Assembly: GCA_013812065.1 (NCBI GenBank)
Contig: JACCUC010000225.1
Coordinates: 1-37,677, forward strand
Reading direction: 5' to 3'
Origin: Thermoleophilaceae bacterium
GTDB taxonomy: Bacteria > Actinomycetota > Thermoleophilia > Solirubrobacterales > Thermoleophilaceae
Length of the DNA: 37,677 nt
Shown here: positions 20,887 through 29,813 of the stretch, one piece after another
How positions within the stretch are numbered: the stretch's first letter is position 1
How the letters are laid out: every line of letters begins with the position of its first letter
Notes under the pieces: model-generated
The model's input: only the letters and a program-made list of their open reading frames with translations
Told to the model about the DNA's origin: nothing
Database searches by the model: none
Translations under genes and position numbers: made by a program

Positions 20887-22052
20887 TCCCGACGCTCGTC
20901 GAGCAGCGCGGCCACGAGCGCCAGCGCGACCTCGGCACGCGAGCGCAGCGAAGCCTGGAGGACGAACTCCTCGGGAGCGTGGGCGCCACCGCCGCGAGGG
21001 CCGAGGCCATCCACGGTCAGATCTATCCGCGTCGCCACGTGACTCGCGTCGCTCGCCCCGCCGCGCTCGACGCCCACGACCGGACGGCCGAGGCGCTCGG
21101 AGCCCGCGGCGAGAAGTCCCGTGGTCGCCGCGCGGGCGTCCATCCCTGGCCACCGGCGCACGAGCTCGGCCTCGAGCTCCACCCCGCCGACCTCGCCGGC
21201 AAGCGCATCGACGACCGGCTCGATGGCGTCGAGGCGCTCCGCGCGCAGGTCGCAGAAGAGCTCGCCCGAGGCCGGCACCACGTTGAACGCCTCGCCCGAG
21301 CGCAGGATGGTCGGAACGGCGCTCAGCCGGTCGGGGCCCTGGGGGTCGTGCAAGGCGGCGATCCGCTCCGCGGCCGCGGCGAGCGCGAGCAGAGCGTTGC
21401 GACCGCGGTCAGGGGCCGATCCCGAGTGCGCCGAGGCGCCGCGGCCCTCGACCCGCAGCGTGCCGGCGGCCTTGCGACGCACGACCACCCCCTCCTCTCC
21501 GTTCGGCCCGCGCTCGCCGGCCTCGAAGCACAGGCAGGCGTCGAAGCCGGCGAACCGGTCGGCGTGGGAGAAGCGATGGCGCCGCCACTCCTCGTCGTTG
21601 ACGAGCAGGAGCGCGGCCTCGGCGAAGCGCGGGGGTGAGCCGGCAGCGGATTCGATTGCGGGTGTCCCGGCCAGCGCGCGCATGACGCCGAGGGCGAGCG
21701 CCACCCCGCCCTTCATGTCGATCGTGCCGGAGCCCTCAAGGCGCCCGTCCCGCCGGGTGAGCGCCCTGTGCGCCGCGTGCGAGACGACGGTGTCGAGATG
21801 CCCGAGGAGGAGCAACCGCCGCGCTCCGTCGCCGCGCATGCGGGCCAAGAGGTCCGGCGCGTATCCGGGCGACGAGCAGGGTAGCCGCTCGACCTCGATC
21901 GGCGCGGGAAGCAGCGCCGCCGCGACGGCCACGGCCTCCTCAGCCCCCTTGACGTCCCCCGAGGGAGACGAGACGCCGACGAGGGCTTCGAGCTCCGCTT
22001 CGGCGCGAACCGCGATGGCGGGCGCCGCCCGGGCCACCCAGGGATCGGTCAT
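20883..22052 (-). CDS. M20-family zinc metallopeptidase (carboxypeptidase G2/ArgE-like)
   Basis: The 389-residue cytoplasmic enzyme has a two-metal catalytic domain and an inserted dimerisation domain. Metal and catalytic residues are visible in LLLGHLDTV (His, catalytic Asp), GSGTIDMKGG (bridging Asp), NDEEW (catalytic Glu and ligand Glu), CFEAGE (ligand Glu) and GGGAHAPEEFV (last His). The lid domain runs from about VVRRKAAGTLRVEGR. The family removes C-terminal Glu, N-acyl groups or dipeptide residues; substrate not predictable. I start at the ATG at 22050-22052; the frame is open further upstream but codes for nothing recognisable. Confidence 0.9.
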   Translation of the reverse strand: MTDPWVARAAPAIAVRAEAELEALVGVSSPSGDVKGAEEAVAVAAALLPAPIEVERLPCSSPGYAPDLLARMRGDGARRLLLLGHLDTVVSHAAHRALTRRDGRLEGSGTIDMKGGVALALGVMRALAGTPAIESAAGSPPRFAEAALLLVNDEEWRRHRFSHADRFAGFDACLCFEAGERGPNGEEGVVVRRKAAGTLRVEGRGASAHSGSAPDRGRNALLALAAAAERIAALHDPQGPDRLSAVPTILRSGEAFNVVPASGELFCDLRAERLDAIEPVVDALAGEVGGVELEAELVRRWPGMDARAATTGLLAAGSERLGRPVVGVERGGASDASHVATRIDLTVDGLGPRGGGAHAPEEFVLQASLRSRAEVALALVAALLDERRD

Positions 22053-22195
22053 CGACCGATCGCGCCCGCGACGAGACGTACCATCGAGACCCTTCCTCCT
22101 GTCCTGCGTTGGCCGCGCAGACCGTAGTCGAGCGGCCGCCCGGCGTGCGCCGGTCCGTCGCTCGCCCCGGGGGACTAACGAACCGCTGGGGAGGT

Positions 22196-23203
22196 CTACG
22201 AGTAGGCGTCCCAGCGCTTGAGGGCCGACAGCGGGTCGATGCGATGGCCGCCGTCGAACCAGTGCGCCGTCCACATCTCGAAGTGCAGGTGCGGGCCGGT
22301 GGAGGACCCGGTCGAACCGACGCGACCGATCTGTTGCCCGACCCGAACGCGCTGACCCGGCTTCACCCAGGACGACGCCGACTCGCGCATGTGCATGTAG
22401 ACGTAGTCGTACCGGTCGTCGCCCTGGATCACGACGTAGTAGCCGCCCCCGCCGGCCTGATATCGCACCTGGGAGACCCGGCCGTTCGTCACTGCCACGA
22501 GCGGCGTGCCCGAGGCGGCGGACATGTCCTGCCCGCCGTGGCTATGGCCGCTGCGGGGCGCGCCGAAGCGAGAGCCGGAGCCCCCGTAGGAGTGCGAGCC
22601 GCGGATCGGGAAGACGTGGTCGCGCGAGGACTGGCCGTGCCCGGCTCGGCGGGCGATCACCGATTGCTCGGTGAGGCTGACTACGCCGTTCGCCCGAAGG
22701 CCGGTAGTGCGCTCGTAGCGGATCATGTCGCGCTTCGTGCGGCTGGTGAACATCCCGTAGCGCGGGGTTGGGTACCCCAGTCTGGTCACGAGGCGCTGGA
22801 GGGTCAGGACGTCGCCGCCTCGGAGCCCCTCGGACAGGGTGCGCTCGCCGAAGTCGTAGGAGCGTGTCGAGGGGCCGCCGTTCATGCGGTCGCGGCGCTC
22901 CTGCGCCCGCCGCACGATCGTCCTGCCCTCGGAGGGACCGATCTCCCCATTCACCCTCAGGCCCGTGGTCCGCTCGTAGTTGAGCATGTCGCTCTTGGTG
23001 CGGCTGGTGAACGTCCCGGTGCGCGACGTGGGGTAGCCGAGCTCCGTCACGAGCCGCTGGAGCTGCATCACGTCGTCTCCGCTCATGCCCTGTCGCAGGG
23101 TGCGGTCCCCGAGCGCGGCCATCGCGGCGCTCGCGAGGACGAGCAAGCCTGCGAGCACGGCGGCCAGGGGAAGGAGAGTACGGGTAAGGCTGGAAGATCT
23201 CAT
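22196..23203 (-). CDS. Secreted M23 peptidase with two PG-binding domains
   Basis: The 335-residue protein has a signal peptide (about 1-30) and two PG_binding_1 repeats sharing QRLVT-LGYPT, FTSRTK and YERTTGLR-NG (about 32-95 and 118-180). They are followed by a LytM/M23 domain with zinc and catalytic residues in HSHGGQD, MHMRE and HLHFE. It should bind and cut peptidoglycan outside the membrane. Unlike the enzyme at 14951-17365 it has no acidic tail. It is downstream of the NlpC/P60 gene on the same strand, separated by 242 bp. ATG at 23201-23203. Confidence 0.92.
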   Translation of the reverse strand: MRSSSLTRTLLPLAAVLAGLLVLASAAMAALGDRTLRQGMSGDDVMQLQRLVTELGYPTSRTGTFTSRTKSDMLNYERTTGLRVNGEIGPSEGRTIVRRAQERRDRMNGGPSTRSYDFGERTLSEGLRGGDVLTLQRLVTRLGYPTPRYGMFTSRTKRDMIRYERTTGLRANGVVSLTEQSVIARRAGHGQSSRDHVFPIRGSHSYGGSGSRFGAPRSGHSHGGQDMSAASGTPLVAVTNGRVSQVRYQAGGGGYYVVIQGDDRYDYVYMHMRESASSWVKPGQRVRVGQQIGRVGSTGSSTGPHLHFEMWTAHWFDGGHRIDPLSALKRWDAYS

Positions 23204-23445
23204 GTTGCGCTGACTCCGTTCAGTCGCTCGATTCCGTTCGCATCGTCAGGTTCGAAGGTCGCTTGAGAGATGCAAGGCCCGTGGCGGACGAAATTCGCCC
23301 CTACCGGGCAACCGGGCGTTGGTCGCGCCGGGCGCCCCGGATCGGCCGGGTGCCTGGAGCGGCGCTTGGCGGCCCGTAACCGTCACGAGCGCTCAGAGTT
23401 GCGCTTCCGGCGCAGCGCGGATGGCAGCAAGCGCGGGCGACGACC

Positions 23446-24291
23446 TCAAAACCGCGGCGGATGCCGGACGGTGTAACCGGCGGTCGGCCGCGTACCCCGC
23501 TGCCAGCGGGTCCCCTTGGATCCCTGACCGCTCGTGTCGAAGCGCAGGCCCGCGACGGTCATGAACATGTGGCCGGATTGCGTGTAGATGGTGATCCAGC
23601 GACCCGGTCCGCGCTTGCCGTAGCGCATGAAGCCGCCCGAGGCGAGCGGTTTGTCGAGCAGGCGCGCCCCCGCAAGCGCAAACGACACGGAGCCCGAGCA
23701 GTCGTACCCCGAGTCCTTCCAGGCGCCGTGGCCTCCTCCCCACTTGTAGGGCTTCGTCGCGATCTCGTTCGCGGCGGCGACCACGAGCGCGACTGTCCGG
23801 GGGGCGCCCTTCGGCAGCACCGCGCGGCCCTTCTTGTCGATGTAGGCGCGAGCGCCCTTGCGCGGGTCGAGGCCCTCCAGGTGGTCGCGGAAGTCGGCAA
23901 GCTCGCTTCGGATCTCGGCATCGGAGGGAGCCTGGGCCTGGGACGGGTCGTAGCCGTCGACATCCTCCGCGTCCGCAGCGGCGCCCTCGCCCGTGAACTC
24001 GCCGGTGCCCACGCCTATCGCGCTCGAGGCCCTCGGCGGGGGGTCCGCGCGCCCGGAGTCGCCGCCCTCCCCGGCGGCCGCGCGCGGCTCGATGTCTGCG
24101 AGCGAGATCGCTCCGTCCCCCGCGGCCGTCTCCTCCGCGGCCGTGCGCTCGGCCTCGGCGGCCGGTGGATCGAGGCCGGGATGGAGCACGCCCGCGACGG
24201 CAACCCCGCCGGCCGCGAGCAGGACGAGCACCAGAAGCACCCCCCGGCCGGGTCCGCGCAGAAGCGGCCGCAAGACGCGCAGCGCCCTCAA
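23446..24291 (-). CDS. NlpC/P60-family cell-wall peptidase, membrane-anchored or secreted
   Basis: The 281-residue protein has an N-terminal hydrophobic helix (about 17-35), an Ala/Gly/Glu-rich disordered stretch and a C-terminal papain-fold domain. The domain has YKWGGGHGAWKDSGYDCSG with catalytic Cys198 and GHMFMTVAG with His241. NlpC/P60 enzymes cut gamma-D-Glu-diaminopimelate bonds in stem peptides. The start is TTG at 24289-24291 with a GAGG-like site upstream; no ATG or GTG fits better ahead of the signal helix. The clustering of two M23 enzymes with this protein suggests shared wall remodelling. Confidence 0.85.
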   Translation of the reverse strand: MRALRVLRPLLRGPGRGVLLVLVLLAAGGVAVAGVLHPGLDPPAAEAERTAAEETAAGDGAISLADIEPRAAAGEGGDSGRADPPPRASSAIGVGTGEFTGEGAAADAEDVDGYDPSQAQAPSDAEIRSELADFRDHLEGLDPRKGARAYIDKKGRAVLPKGAPRTVALVVAAANEIATKPYKWGGGHGAWKDSGYDCSGSVSFALAGARLLDKPLASGGFMRYGKRGPGRWITIYTQSGHMFMTVAGLRFDTSGQGSKGTRWQRGTRPTAGYTVRHPPRF

Positions 24292-24424
24292 CCTGGCGTC
24301 CTCGGCCCGCGCGGGCGGCGCGGGCGTGCTCGGGCTCCCATCCCTACGACCATCGGCGCGCGCAGACTAGCGGTTGAGGCCGAGCGCGGTGGGGCCGGCC
24401 CAGCCGCCGAAAGCCTACGCGCGC

Positions 24425-24838
24425 TCAGCCGGCGACGTCGCCGCTTCGATCGAGGTCGAGCGCAAGCGAGTTGATGCAGTAGCGCTGCCCGTTCGGGCGC
24501 GGTCCGTCGTCGAAGACGTGGCCAAGGTGGGAGCCGCAGCGCCGGCAGAGCACCTCGGTGCGGGTCATGCCGAGGCTCCGGTCCTGGCGCAGCTCGACCG
24601 CCTCGGCGGTCGCGGCCTCGGTGAAGCTAGGCCAGCCGCTGCCCGAGTCGAACTTGGTGTCGGAGTCGAAAAGCTCGGCCTCGCACGCCGCGCACCGGTA
24701 GACGCCGCTCTCCTTGGAGTAGGTGTAAGCCCCGCTGAAGGGCGGCTCGGTGCCAGCTCGCCGCAGGACCTCGTATTGCTGCGGGGTGAGCTCATCACGC
24801 CACTCCTGCTCGCTCTTCTCGATCTTGGCGCCTTCCAC
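24425..24838 (-). CDS. msrB: Peptide-methionine (R)-S-oxide reductase
   Basis: The 137-residue enzyme repairs methionine-R-sulfoxide in proteins. Zinc is held by CAAC (Cys49, Cys52) and CRRC (Cys98, Cys101); the catalytic Cys121 is in RYCINSLAL. GSGWPSF and GHVFDDGP are family hallmarks. I choose the GTG at 24836-24838 because GGAGG lies seven bases upstream; a longer frame to 24868 has no such site. MsrA is encoded about 5 kb away, so both stereoisomers are covered in this region. Confidence 0.95.
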   Translation of the reverse strand: MEGAKIEKSEQEWRDELTPQQYEVLRRAGTEPPFSGAYTYSKESGVYRCAACEAELFDSDTKFDSGSGWPSFTEAATAEAVELRQDRSLGMTRTEVLCRRCGSHLGHVFDDGPRPNGQRYCINSLALDLDRSGDVAG

Positions 24839-24893
24839 GGGGAGACCTCCGGTTCGCTGCGGGACCACTACACGTCCAACCCTAGAGGCAGGC

Positions 24894-25370
24894 TCACGGC
24901 CGATCGCGCGCCGGCTCCACCTCGGGCAGCAGCGGCTGCGCCCGATCCCAGTCGGCGATCTCGCAGGCGTCGGTGCGCGCGAAGCGCCGGTCGACGGGCC
25001 GACCCTCGAGGTTGCCGATGATCTGGGCGGTCTGCGGTCCGCCGTAGACCTCCGCGCACACGCGATCGCGCGGCGGCGCTGAGGTCAGGAAGCCGCTCAG
25101 CGCGCGGGCGCGCGTGCAGAGCTCGACGGCGGGTCGGTCGCCGAGGTAGCCCGTCGCCCGCTCGGCGTCAGGGGCGCAGCTCAGGTTGGCCTCTCTGGGC
25201 CGCCCTCGGCGGCGGCCAGCCTCGGAGGAGAGGGTGAGAAAGGCGGACGGCTGCGGGCGGACGACCGGATCGTCGTCGGGAGGCTCGACGGCGGGCTCGT
25301 CTGCGCCACCGCAGGCCGCCAGGGTCGCGCTCGCGATCAGAAGCGGGACCAGGAGGCGCAGCGACTTCAT
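24894..25370 (-). CDS. SSI-like (subtilisin inhibitor family) lipoprotein
   Basis: The 158-residue protein has a lipoprotein signal (MKSLRLLVPLLIASATLAACGG, cut before the Cys) and a Pro/Asp-rich linker. Its domain has the Cys pattern of Streptomyces subtilisin inhibitor: ANLSCAPD, VELCTRA, VCAEVYGGPQTA and TDACEIADW, with GNLEGRPVDRRFARTDAC matching the last strand pair. SSI proteins block secreted serine proteases. The reactive loop normally follows the second disulfide, and I cannot confirm an inhibitory site. The long form upstream to 25517 is not a coding extension. Confidence 0.65.
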   Translation of the reverse strand: MKSLRLLVPLLIASATLAACGGADEPAVEPPDDDPVVRPQPSAFLTLSSEAGRRRGRPREANLSCAPDAERATGYLGDRPAVELCTRARALSGFLTSAPPRDRVCAEVYGGPQTAQIIGNLEGRPVDRRFARTDACEIADWDRAQPLLPEVEPARDRP

Positions 25371-25433
25371 CGGCTCGGACCGTAGCGCTCGCCACCCCGC
25401 CGCACGCACCCGGGCAGGACTATCCTCTGCGGG

Positions 25434-25715
25434 ATGAGCGACCCGTCGCCGGAGGAGCTCGCCGAGCGAGAGCGCACCGAGCTCGAGGCCGCCGCCTTCA
25501 GGCGCCTGGTCGAGCATCTGCGCGAGCGCTCAGACGTCCAGAACCTCGAGCTCATGGACACGGCCGGCTTCTGTCGCAACTGCCTGTCGAAGTGGTATCG
25601 GGGCGCGGCCGAGGAGCGCGGCCTCGAGCTCAGCGATTCGGACGCCCGCACCGCGATCTACGGCATGCCCTACGAGGAGTGGAAGGCACGCCACCAGCGG
25701 CCGTCTCCCTCGTAG
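25434..25715 (+). CDS. DUF1244 family protein
   Basis: The 93-residue cytoplasmic protein matches DUF1244 almost throughout: AAFRRLVEHLRERSDVQNLELM, AGFCRNCLSKWY, AIYGMPYEEWKARHQ. The FCRNCLSKWY block with two Cys is the family core. Its function is unknown. The family is best known from proteobacteria. It is divergent from the SSI-like gene (63 bp between starts) and converges with the deacetylase (13 bp between stops). ATG at 25434. Confidence 0.9.
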   Translation: MSDPSPEELAERERTELEAAAFRRLVEHLRERSDVQNLELMDTAGFCRNCLSKWYRGAAEERGLELSDSDARTAIYGMPYEEWKARHQRPSPS

Positions 25716-25728
25716 CGCGACCTCGCGG

Positions 25729-26421
25729 TCACCGGAGCCGGGCAGGGCGGCGATGGACGCCTTCCTCGACACCGAGGATCTCGGAGAGCGTGACGCACCG
25801 CAGCCCGCGCTCGTCGAGCGTCGCGAGGATCTGCTCGACTGCGGTGACGGTCTGCCCGAGCGCACGCCGGTCGTCGTGGAGCAGCACGATCGATCCGGGC
25901 CGAGCGGCGTCCGCCACGCGCTCGTGGATCGCGTGGGCGCCGGGCGTCTCGTAATCGCGCGGATCGACGTCCCAGCCGACGGTGACGAGCCCAGCGAGCC
26001 GCGCGGCGCGGACCACGCCGGGGCTGACCGCGCCGTAGGGGGCGCGGAAGACCCGCGGCGAGACACCGGTCGCGGCGCGCAGCGCCGCGTTGGTGCGAAC
26101 CAGCTGGCGCAGAGCATCGAGAGGCCGTCCGGCGAGGCGGTCGTGGCGCTCGGCGTGGCTGCCGAGCTCGTGGCCCTCGGCGATGGTCCTGCCCAAGAGC
26201 TCCTCGCGGCCCGGCACCCGCTCCCCGAGCACGTTGAACGTGGCGTGCGCGCCGCGGTCGCCGAGCACATCGAGCAGCCGTGCGGTCAGGGCGCCCGGCC
26301 CGTCGTCGAAGGTCAGGGCGACGCGATGGACCTCGCGCGGCCCATGGTCGAAGTAGGAACGCCGGCGGCGCGGGGCGGCGATCAGGCCGCGCGCGAGCTC
26401 GGCGCCGAACGACCGCCCCAC
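25729..26421 (-). CDS. Polysaccharide deacetylase (CE4/NodB)
   Basis: The 230-residue protein removes N- or O-acetyl groups from glycans. Motifs are TFDDGP (37-42, catalytic base and metal Asp), SHAERHD (metal His89 and His93), FRAPYGA (groove Arg) and GWDVDPRDY. The C-terminal motif is IVLLHDD. No signal peptide or membrane helix is obvious at the N-terminus, which is odd for an enzyme acting on wall glycans; a missing upstream start or a cytoplasmic substrate are both possible. GTG start, four bases after the DUF3891 stop, so the two form an operon. Confidence 0.9.
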   Translation of the reverse strand: MGRSFGAELARGLIAAPRRRRSYFDHGPREVHRVALTFDDGPGALTARLLDVLGDRGAHATFNVLGERVPGREELLGRTIAEGHELGSHAERHDRLAGRPLDALRQLVRTNAALRAATGVSPRVFRAPYGAVSPGVVRAARLAGLVTVGWDVDPRDYETPGAHAIHERVADAARPGSIVLLHDDRRALGQTVTAVEQILATLDERGLRCVTLSEILGVEEGVHRRPARLR

Positions 26422-26425
26422 CCGC

Positions 26426-27217
26426 TCAGCTCGCGTTCCCGGGAACGAGCTCGAACCGCAGGGTCGACCAGGAAGCGCGCGCGAGGGCGGCTCGCATCGC
26501 CTCCTCGTCGTCGAAGCGGTCCGCGAGGCGGCGACCCTCGCAGTGCACCACCACCCGCTCGGCCGAGAACGGCCACGGCTCGAGCACGAGCCGACCGGGC
26601 GCGCCAGGGACGTCGTCTACACGCAGCGTGACCGGGTCGGCTGCGGTCGGGACGCCCTCGACCTCGTGCGGTGTCCAGTCGAGCAGCAGCGCGAGCGACA
26701 GCGAGTCCCAGGTCCAGACGAGGCGGGCATTACGGGCGACCACGTCCGCCGCCGCGGCCGCCGCGGTCTGGGGATCGGAGCGCAACTCCGCGAGCAGCTC
26801 GTCCCCGAGCGTGCGCTGGCGGTCGAGATAGGCCCGCACGAGCCCCGCCCGCTCGGGTGCGACCGTGCCGAGGTCACGCCGCTCGTAGAGCGCGGTGCCG
26901 TGCATGGCGACGAGCAGCGCGGCGTAACGGCTCTGCGCGTGGATCCGTCCGGGCGCCGCCGACCACAGCTCGAGGTGGGTCTCGAGCGACATCTCCATGA
27001 ACGAGCGCGGGCGGCCGCTGTGGGGGTCGAGCTCGGGCTCGAGGTCCCACTGCGCCATACCGACATCGTGCTGCTCCGCCCCGAGGCAGACCTCCTCCCA
27101 CGGCCACACCACGCCGAAGCGCTCGTTCCCCCAGGCCCGCGCGAGCTGGCCCGAGAGCCACGCGTGTGAGGGCTGCCCGACCGCCACGACACCGTCCTCG
27201 TCTTCGTGGATCACCAT
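26426..27217 (-). CDS. DUF3891 family protein
   Basis: The 263-residue protein is DUF3891-like: QPSHAWLSGQLARAWG at the start, EQHDVGMAQWD, and HAQSRYAALLVAMHG. The repeated His/Asp pairs in helices (SHAWLS, EQHD, MHG) recall HD-type metal proteins, but no catalytic activity is assigned to the family. It is the first gene of a two-gene operon with the polysaccharide deacetylase. ATG at 27215-27217. Divergent from the small membrane protein gene (98 bp). Confidence 0.82.
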   Translation of the reverse strand: MVIHEDEDGVVAVGQPSHAWLSGQLARAWGNERFGVVWPWEEVCLGAEQHDVGMAQWDLEPELDPHSGRPRSFMEMSLETHLELWSAAPGRIHAQSRYAALLVAMHGTALYERRDLGTVAPERAGLVRAYLDRQRTLGDELLAELRSDPQTAAAAAADVVARNARLVWTWDSLSLALLLDWTPHEVEGVPTAADPVTLRVDDVPGAPGRLVLEPWPFSAERVVVHCEGRRLADRFDDEEAMRAALARASWSTLRFELVPGNAS

Positions 27218-27315
27218 TCGTCGCTCCTACCCGCCCGGGGCGGCTGTCATCGCCGCTTGACCCGCGGCGCGCGTGGTAGCTTCTCTTCACAGGTCGAGCG
27301 AGGAGACTCGACCCA

Positions 27316-27576
27316 ATGCTGGAGGGGGAGCTCGTGACCATTGCCATCATCGCCGTCGTGTGCGTCGTACTACTCGCGCTGGCGTTCCTCGTGCCGAGGC
27401 TGTCGCGCCACCCTCAGCGCGGAGTGGACCGGACCCTCAGCGTGGGTCAGCACGCGGGCGGCAAGGCACCCGGTCCGCTCGGCCGGCTGCTCCAGAAGCC
27501 CTTCAGCTCGTCGCGCAAGGCGACCAACAAGAGCGCCGCCAAGGGCCGCAAGGGCCGCGGTAAGCTGCCGCTCTAG
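27316..27576 (+). CDS. Small basic membrane protein, DUF6411-like
   Basis: This 80-86 residue protein has an N-terminal membrane helix (VTIAIIAVVCVVLLALAFLV) and a very basic cytoplasmic tail ending KGRKGRGKLPL. It resembles small proteins of solirubrobacters that I recall as DUF6411; I am not certain of the number. Either the ATG at 27316 or the GTG at 27334 could be the start; GGAGG at 27321-27325 favours the GTG. No function is known. The tail could bind nucleic acid or anionic lipids. Confidence 0.7.
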   Translation: MLEGELVTIAIIAVVCVVLLALAFLVPRLSRHPQRGVDRTLSVGQHAGGKAPGPLGRLLQKPFSSSRKATNKSAAKGRKGRGKLPL

Positions 27577-27606
27577 GGAGCGTTCGCGGAGGCGACTGCG
27601 GGAGGC

Positions 27607-29277
27607 GTGAGCCAGCTCGTCCTCGGCCCCCTGTTGCGCTACGTCGGCGAGCGCGAGGCGACGGTATGGGTGGAGACCGAATCGGCCGGCGAGGTCGAGG
27701 TCCTCGGCCACCGCGCGCGCACGTTCGAGGTCGAGGGACATCACTACGCCCTCGTACGTATAGACGGGCTCGAGCCCGGCACGACTACGCCCTATGAGGT
27801 CGCCCTCGACGGCGACCGCGTCTGGCCGCCCGCGAACTCCCCCTATCCGCCGAGCGTCATCCGAACCCTCGAGCCCGCCCGCCCCTACCGACTGCTCTTC
27901 GGCTCCTGCCGCATCGCCCTCCCCCACGAGCCGCCGTACAACCTGCGCCGCGACGAGGACCCGCGTGCGCGCGAAGAGGACGCGCTCTACACCTACGCGC
28001 TGCGCATGTCGACGCGCCCTCGCGAGGAGTGGCCCGACCTCGTGCTCTGGCTCGGCGACCAGGTCTACGCCGACGACCCCTCGCTGGGCGCGCGCAGCTT
28101 CGCGGCGTCACGGCGTGACGTCGCCGAGCCCCCCGGCGAGCACGTCGCGGACTTCGAGGAGTACACGCACCTCTACCTCGACTCGTGGAGCGACCCGCTC
28201 GTGCGCTGGCTTTTGTCCACGGTCTCGAGCGCAATGATCTTCGACGACCATGACGTCCACGACGACTGGAACATCTCCGAGGCGTGGGTCGCCAAGATGC
28301 GCGCGAAGCCGTGGTGGCACGAGCGCATCGTCGGGGCGCTGATGTCGTACTGGCTCTATCAGCACCTCGGAAACCTCTCGCCGCGTGAGCTCGACGAGGA
28401 CCCGGTCTACCGCCGGATCGACGCGGGCGGGGACGCCGGCCCGCTCGTGCGCGAGCTGGCTGAGCGCGCCGACCGGGACGTGACTGCCGCGCGCTGGAGC
28501 TTCCACCGCGACCTCGGCGGCACGCAGCTCGTAGTTATCGACTCGCGGGCGGGGCGCTTGCTCGACGGCTCGGGGCGGCGCATGCTCGACGACGCCGAAT
28601 GGGAGTACGTCGAGCGCCACGCGCGGGGCGATTGCGATCATCTGCTGATCGCCACGTCGGTGCCGTTCCTGCTCCCCGCCGGTCTGCACCATCTCGAGCA
28701 GTGGAACGAGCACGTGTGCTCGGGCGCGTGGGGCAAGCTCGCGGCGCGCGCCGCCGAGGTCATCCGCCAGGCGATCGACCTCGAGCACTGGGCGGCGTTC
28801 GACGAGTCCTTCCGCGAGTTGACCGAGCTCGAGCGGTCGGTCGCGGCGGGGGAGCGGGGAATCGCACCGGCGACCATCGTCACGCTCTCGGGCGACGTCC
28901 ACCACGCCTATCTGTACGAGGTCGCCTTTCGCCGCGACCCCGCGGCCGCGCCCGGCGCGCCCAACGGGCGCTCCGCCGTCTACCAGGCGGTCTGCTCGCC
29001 GATGCGCAACCCGCTGTCGGATCCCGAGCGGCGCGCAATGCGCCTCGCGTCCTCGCGGCCGTTCATCGCGGTCGCGCGCCTGCTCGCCCGCGCCGCCGGA
29101 GCGCGCGACCACGACGTCCGCTGGCGACCGGCCGGCCGCCGGCAACCGTGGTTCAACAACCAGCTCGCGACGCTCGAGCTCGACGGACGTCGCGCGCACG
29201 TGCGGCTCGAGCGGCCGGTGCCGGGCGCGGCGGGACCGCCGCAGCTCGAGCAGGTCGCCGAGCGCCGGCTGGCCTGA
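27607..29277 (+). CDS. Alkaline phosphatase D-like metallophosphoesterase
   Basis: The 556-residue protein belongs to the PhoD-like group that hydrolyses phosphodi- and monoesters with Ca/Fe centres. An N-terminal beta-sandwich (about 1-95) precedes the metallophosphatase core: FGSCR, VLWLGDQVYADD, FDDHDVHDDWN, and GDVHHAYLYE near residue 435. Classical PhoD is Tat-exported, but this protein has no signal peptide (MSQLVLGPLLRYVG), so it is probably cytoplasmic, as in many actinobacterial homologs. GTG start at 27607, after GGGAGG. It follows the small membrane protein gene on the same strand by 30 bases. Confidence 0.9.
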   Translation: MSQLVLGPLLRYVGEREATVWVETESAGEVEVLGHRARTFEVEGHHYALVRIDGLEPGTTTPYEVALDGDRVWPPANSPYPPSVIRTLEPARPYRLLFGSCRIALPHEPPYNLRRDEDPRAREEDALYTYALRMSTRPREEWPDLVLWLGDQVYADDPSLGARSFAASRRDVAEPPGEHVADFEEYTHLYLDSWSDPLVRWLLSTVSSAMIFDDHDVHDDWNISEAWVAKMRAKPWWHERIVGALMSYWLYQHLGNLSPRELDEDPVYRRIDAGGDAGPLVRELAERADRDVTAARWSFHRDLGGTQLVVIDSRAGRLLDGSGRRMLDDAEWEYVERHARGDCDHLLIATSVPFLLPAGLHHLEQWNEHVCSGAWGKLAARAAEVIRQAIDLEHWAAFDESFRELTELERSVAAGERGIAPATIVTLSGDVHHAYLYEVAFRRDPAAAPGAPNGRSAVYQAVCSPMRNPLSDPERRAMRLASSRPFIAVARLLARAAGARDHDVRWRPAGRRQPWFNNQLATLELDGRRAHVRLERPVPGAAGPPQLEQVAERRLA

Positions 29278-29298
29278 TGGCGCCGAGCCGTTCGGGAG

Positions 29299-29763
29299 TC
29301 AGTACGCGAGGCTCGCGCCCGTCCGCTTCTCCATGTAGCGCTGGTGGTACTCCTCGGCGCGGTGGAAGTCCGAGGCGGGGACGACTTCGGTAACGATCTC
29401 CTTGCGCGAGCGCGCCTGCACGGCCTGCTTGGACGCGCGCGCGGCCGTCTCCTGCTCGGGACCATGAACGAAGATGGCGGAGCGGTACTGAGTGCCTACG
29501 TCGGGGCCCTGGCGGTTGAGCTGGGTCGGGTCGTGCACCTCCCAGAAGAGGTCGAGCAGCTGGTCGTAGCTCACCTGCGCCGGGTCGAACTCGATCTCGA
29601 GCGTCTCGGCGTGCCCGGTCGAGCCGCTGCAGACGTCGCGGTAGGTCGGGGTGGGGGCGTCGCCGCCGGTGTAGCCGACCTGGGTCGAGAGGACGCCCGG
29701 CACCCTGCGGAAGGTCTCCTCCACCTGCCAGAAGCAACCTGCCGCGAAACTCGCCTTCTCCAT
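29299..29763 (-). CDS. msrA: Peptide-methionine (S)-S-oxide reductase
   Basis: The 154-residue enzyme reduces methionine-S-sulfoxide. The catalytic Cys10 is in AAGCFWQVEE; GYTGG, YRDVCSGSTGHAE and TQYRS are family blocks. The C-terminal resolving Cys typical of longer MsrA is absent; Cys at YRDVC may take part. I choose the ATG at 29761-29763 because AGGAGG lies six bases before it. It faces the phosphatase gene, with 21 bp between the stops. Confidence 0.95.
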   Translation of the reverse strand: MEKASFAAGCFWQVEETFRRVPGVLSTQVGYTGGDAPTPTYRDVCSGSTGHAETLEIEFDPAQVSYDQLLDLFWEVHDPTQLNRQGPDVGTQYRSAIFVHGPEQETAARASKQAVQARSRKEIVTEVVPASDFHRAEEYHQRYMEKRTGASLAY

Positions 29764-29813
29764 CGTCGCCCTCCTTGCCTCTCGCCTCGGAGCTCGCGCT
29801 CCCCACAGCAACG

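Noticed and set aside
23204..23330. Possible second ydaO-type riboswitch before the M23 gene at 22196-23203
   Set aside because: The leader has AGGGGCGAAT as in the first riboswitch, but the conserved CGTCAGCTAACC block is missing and the rest does not align. At most a degenerate relic; a covariance search is needed.
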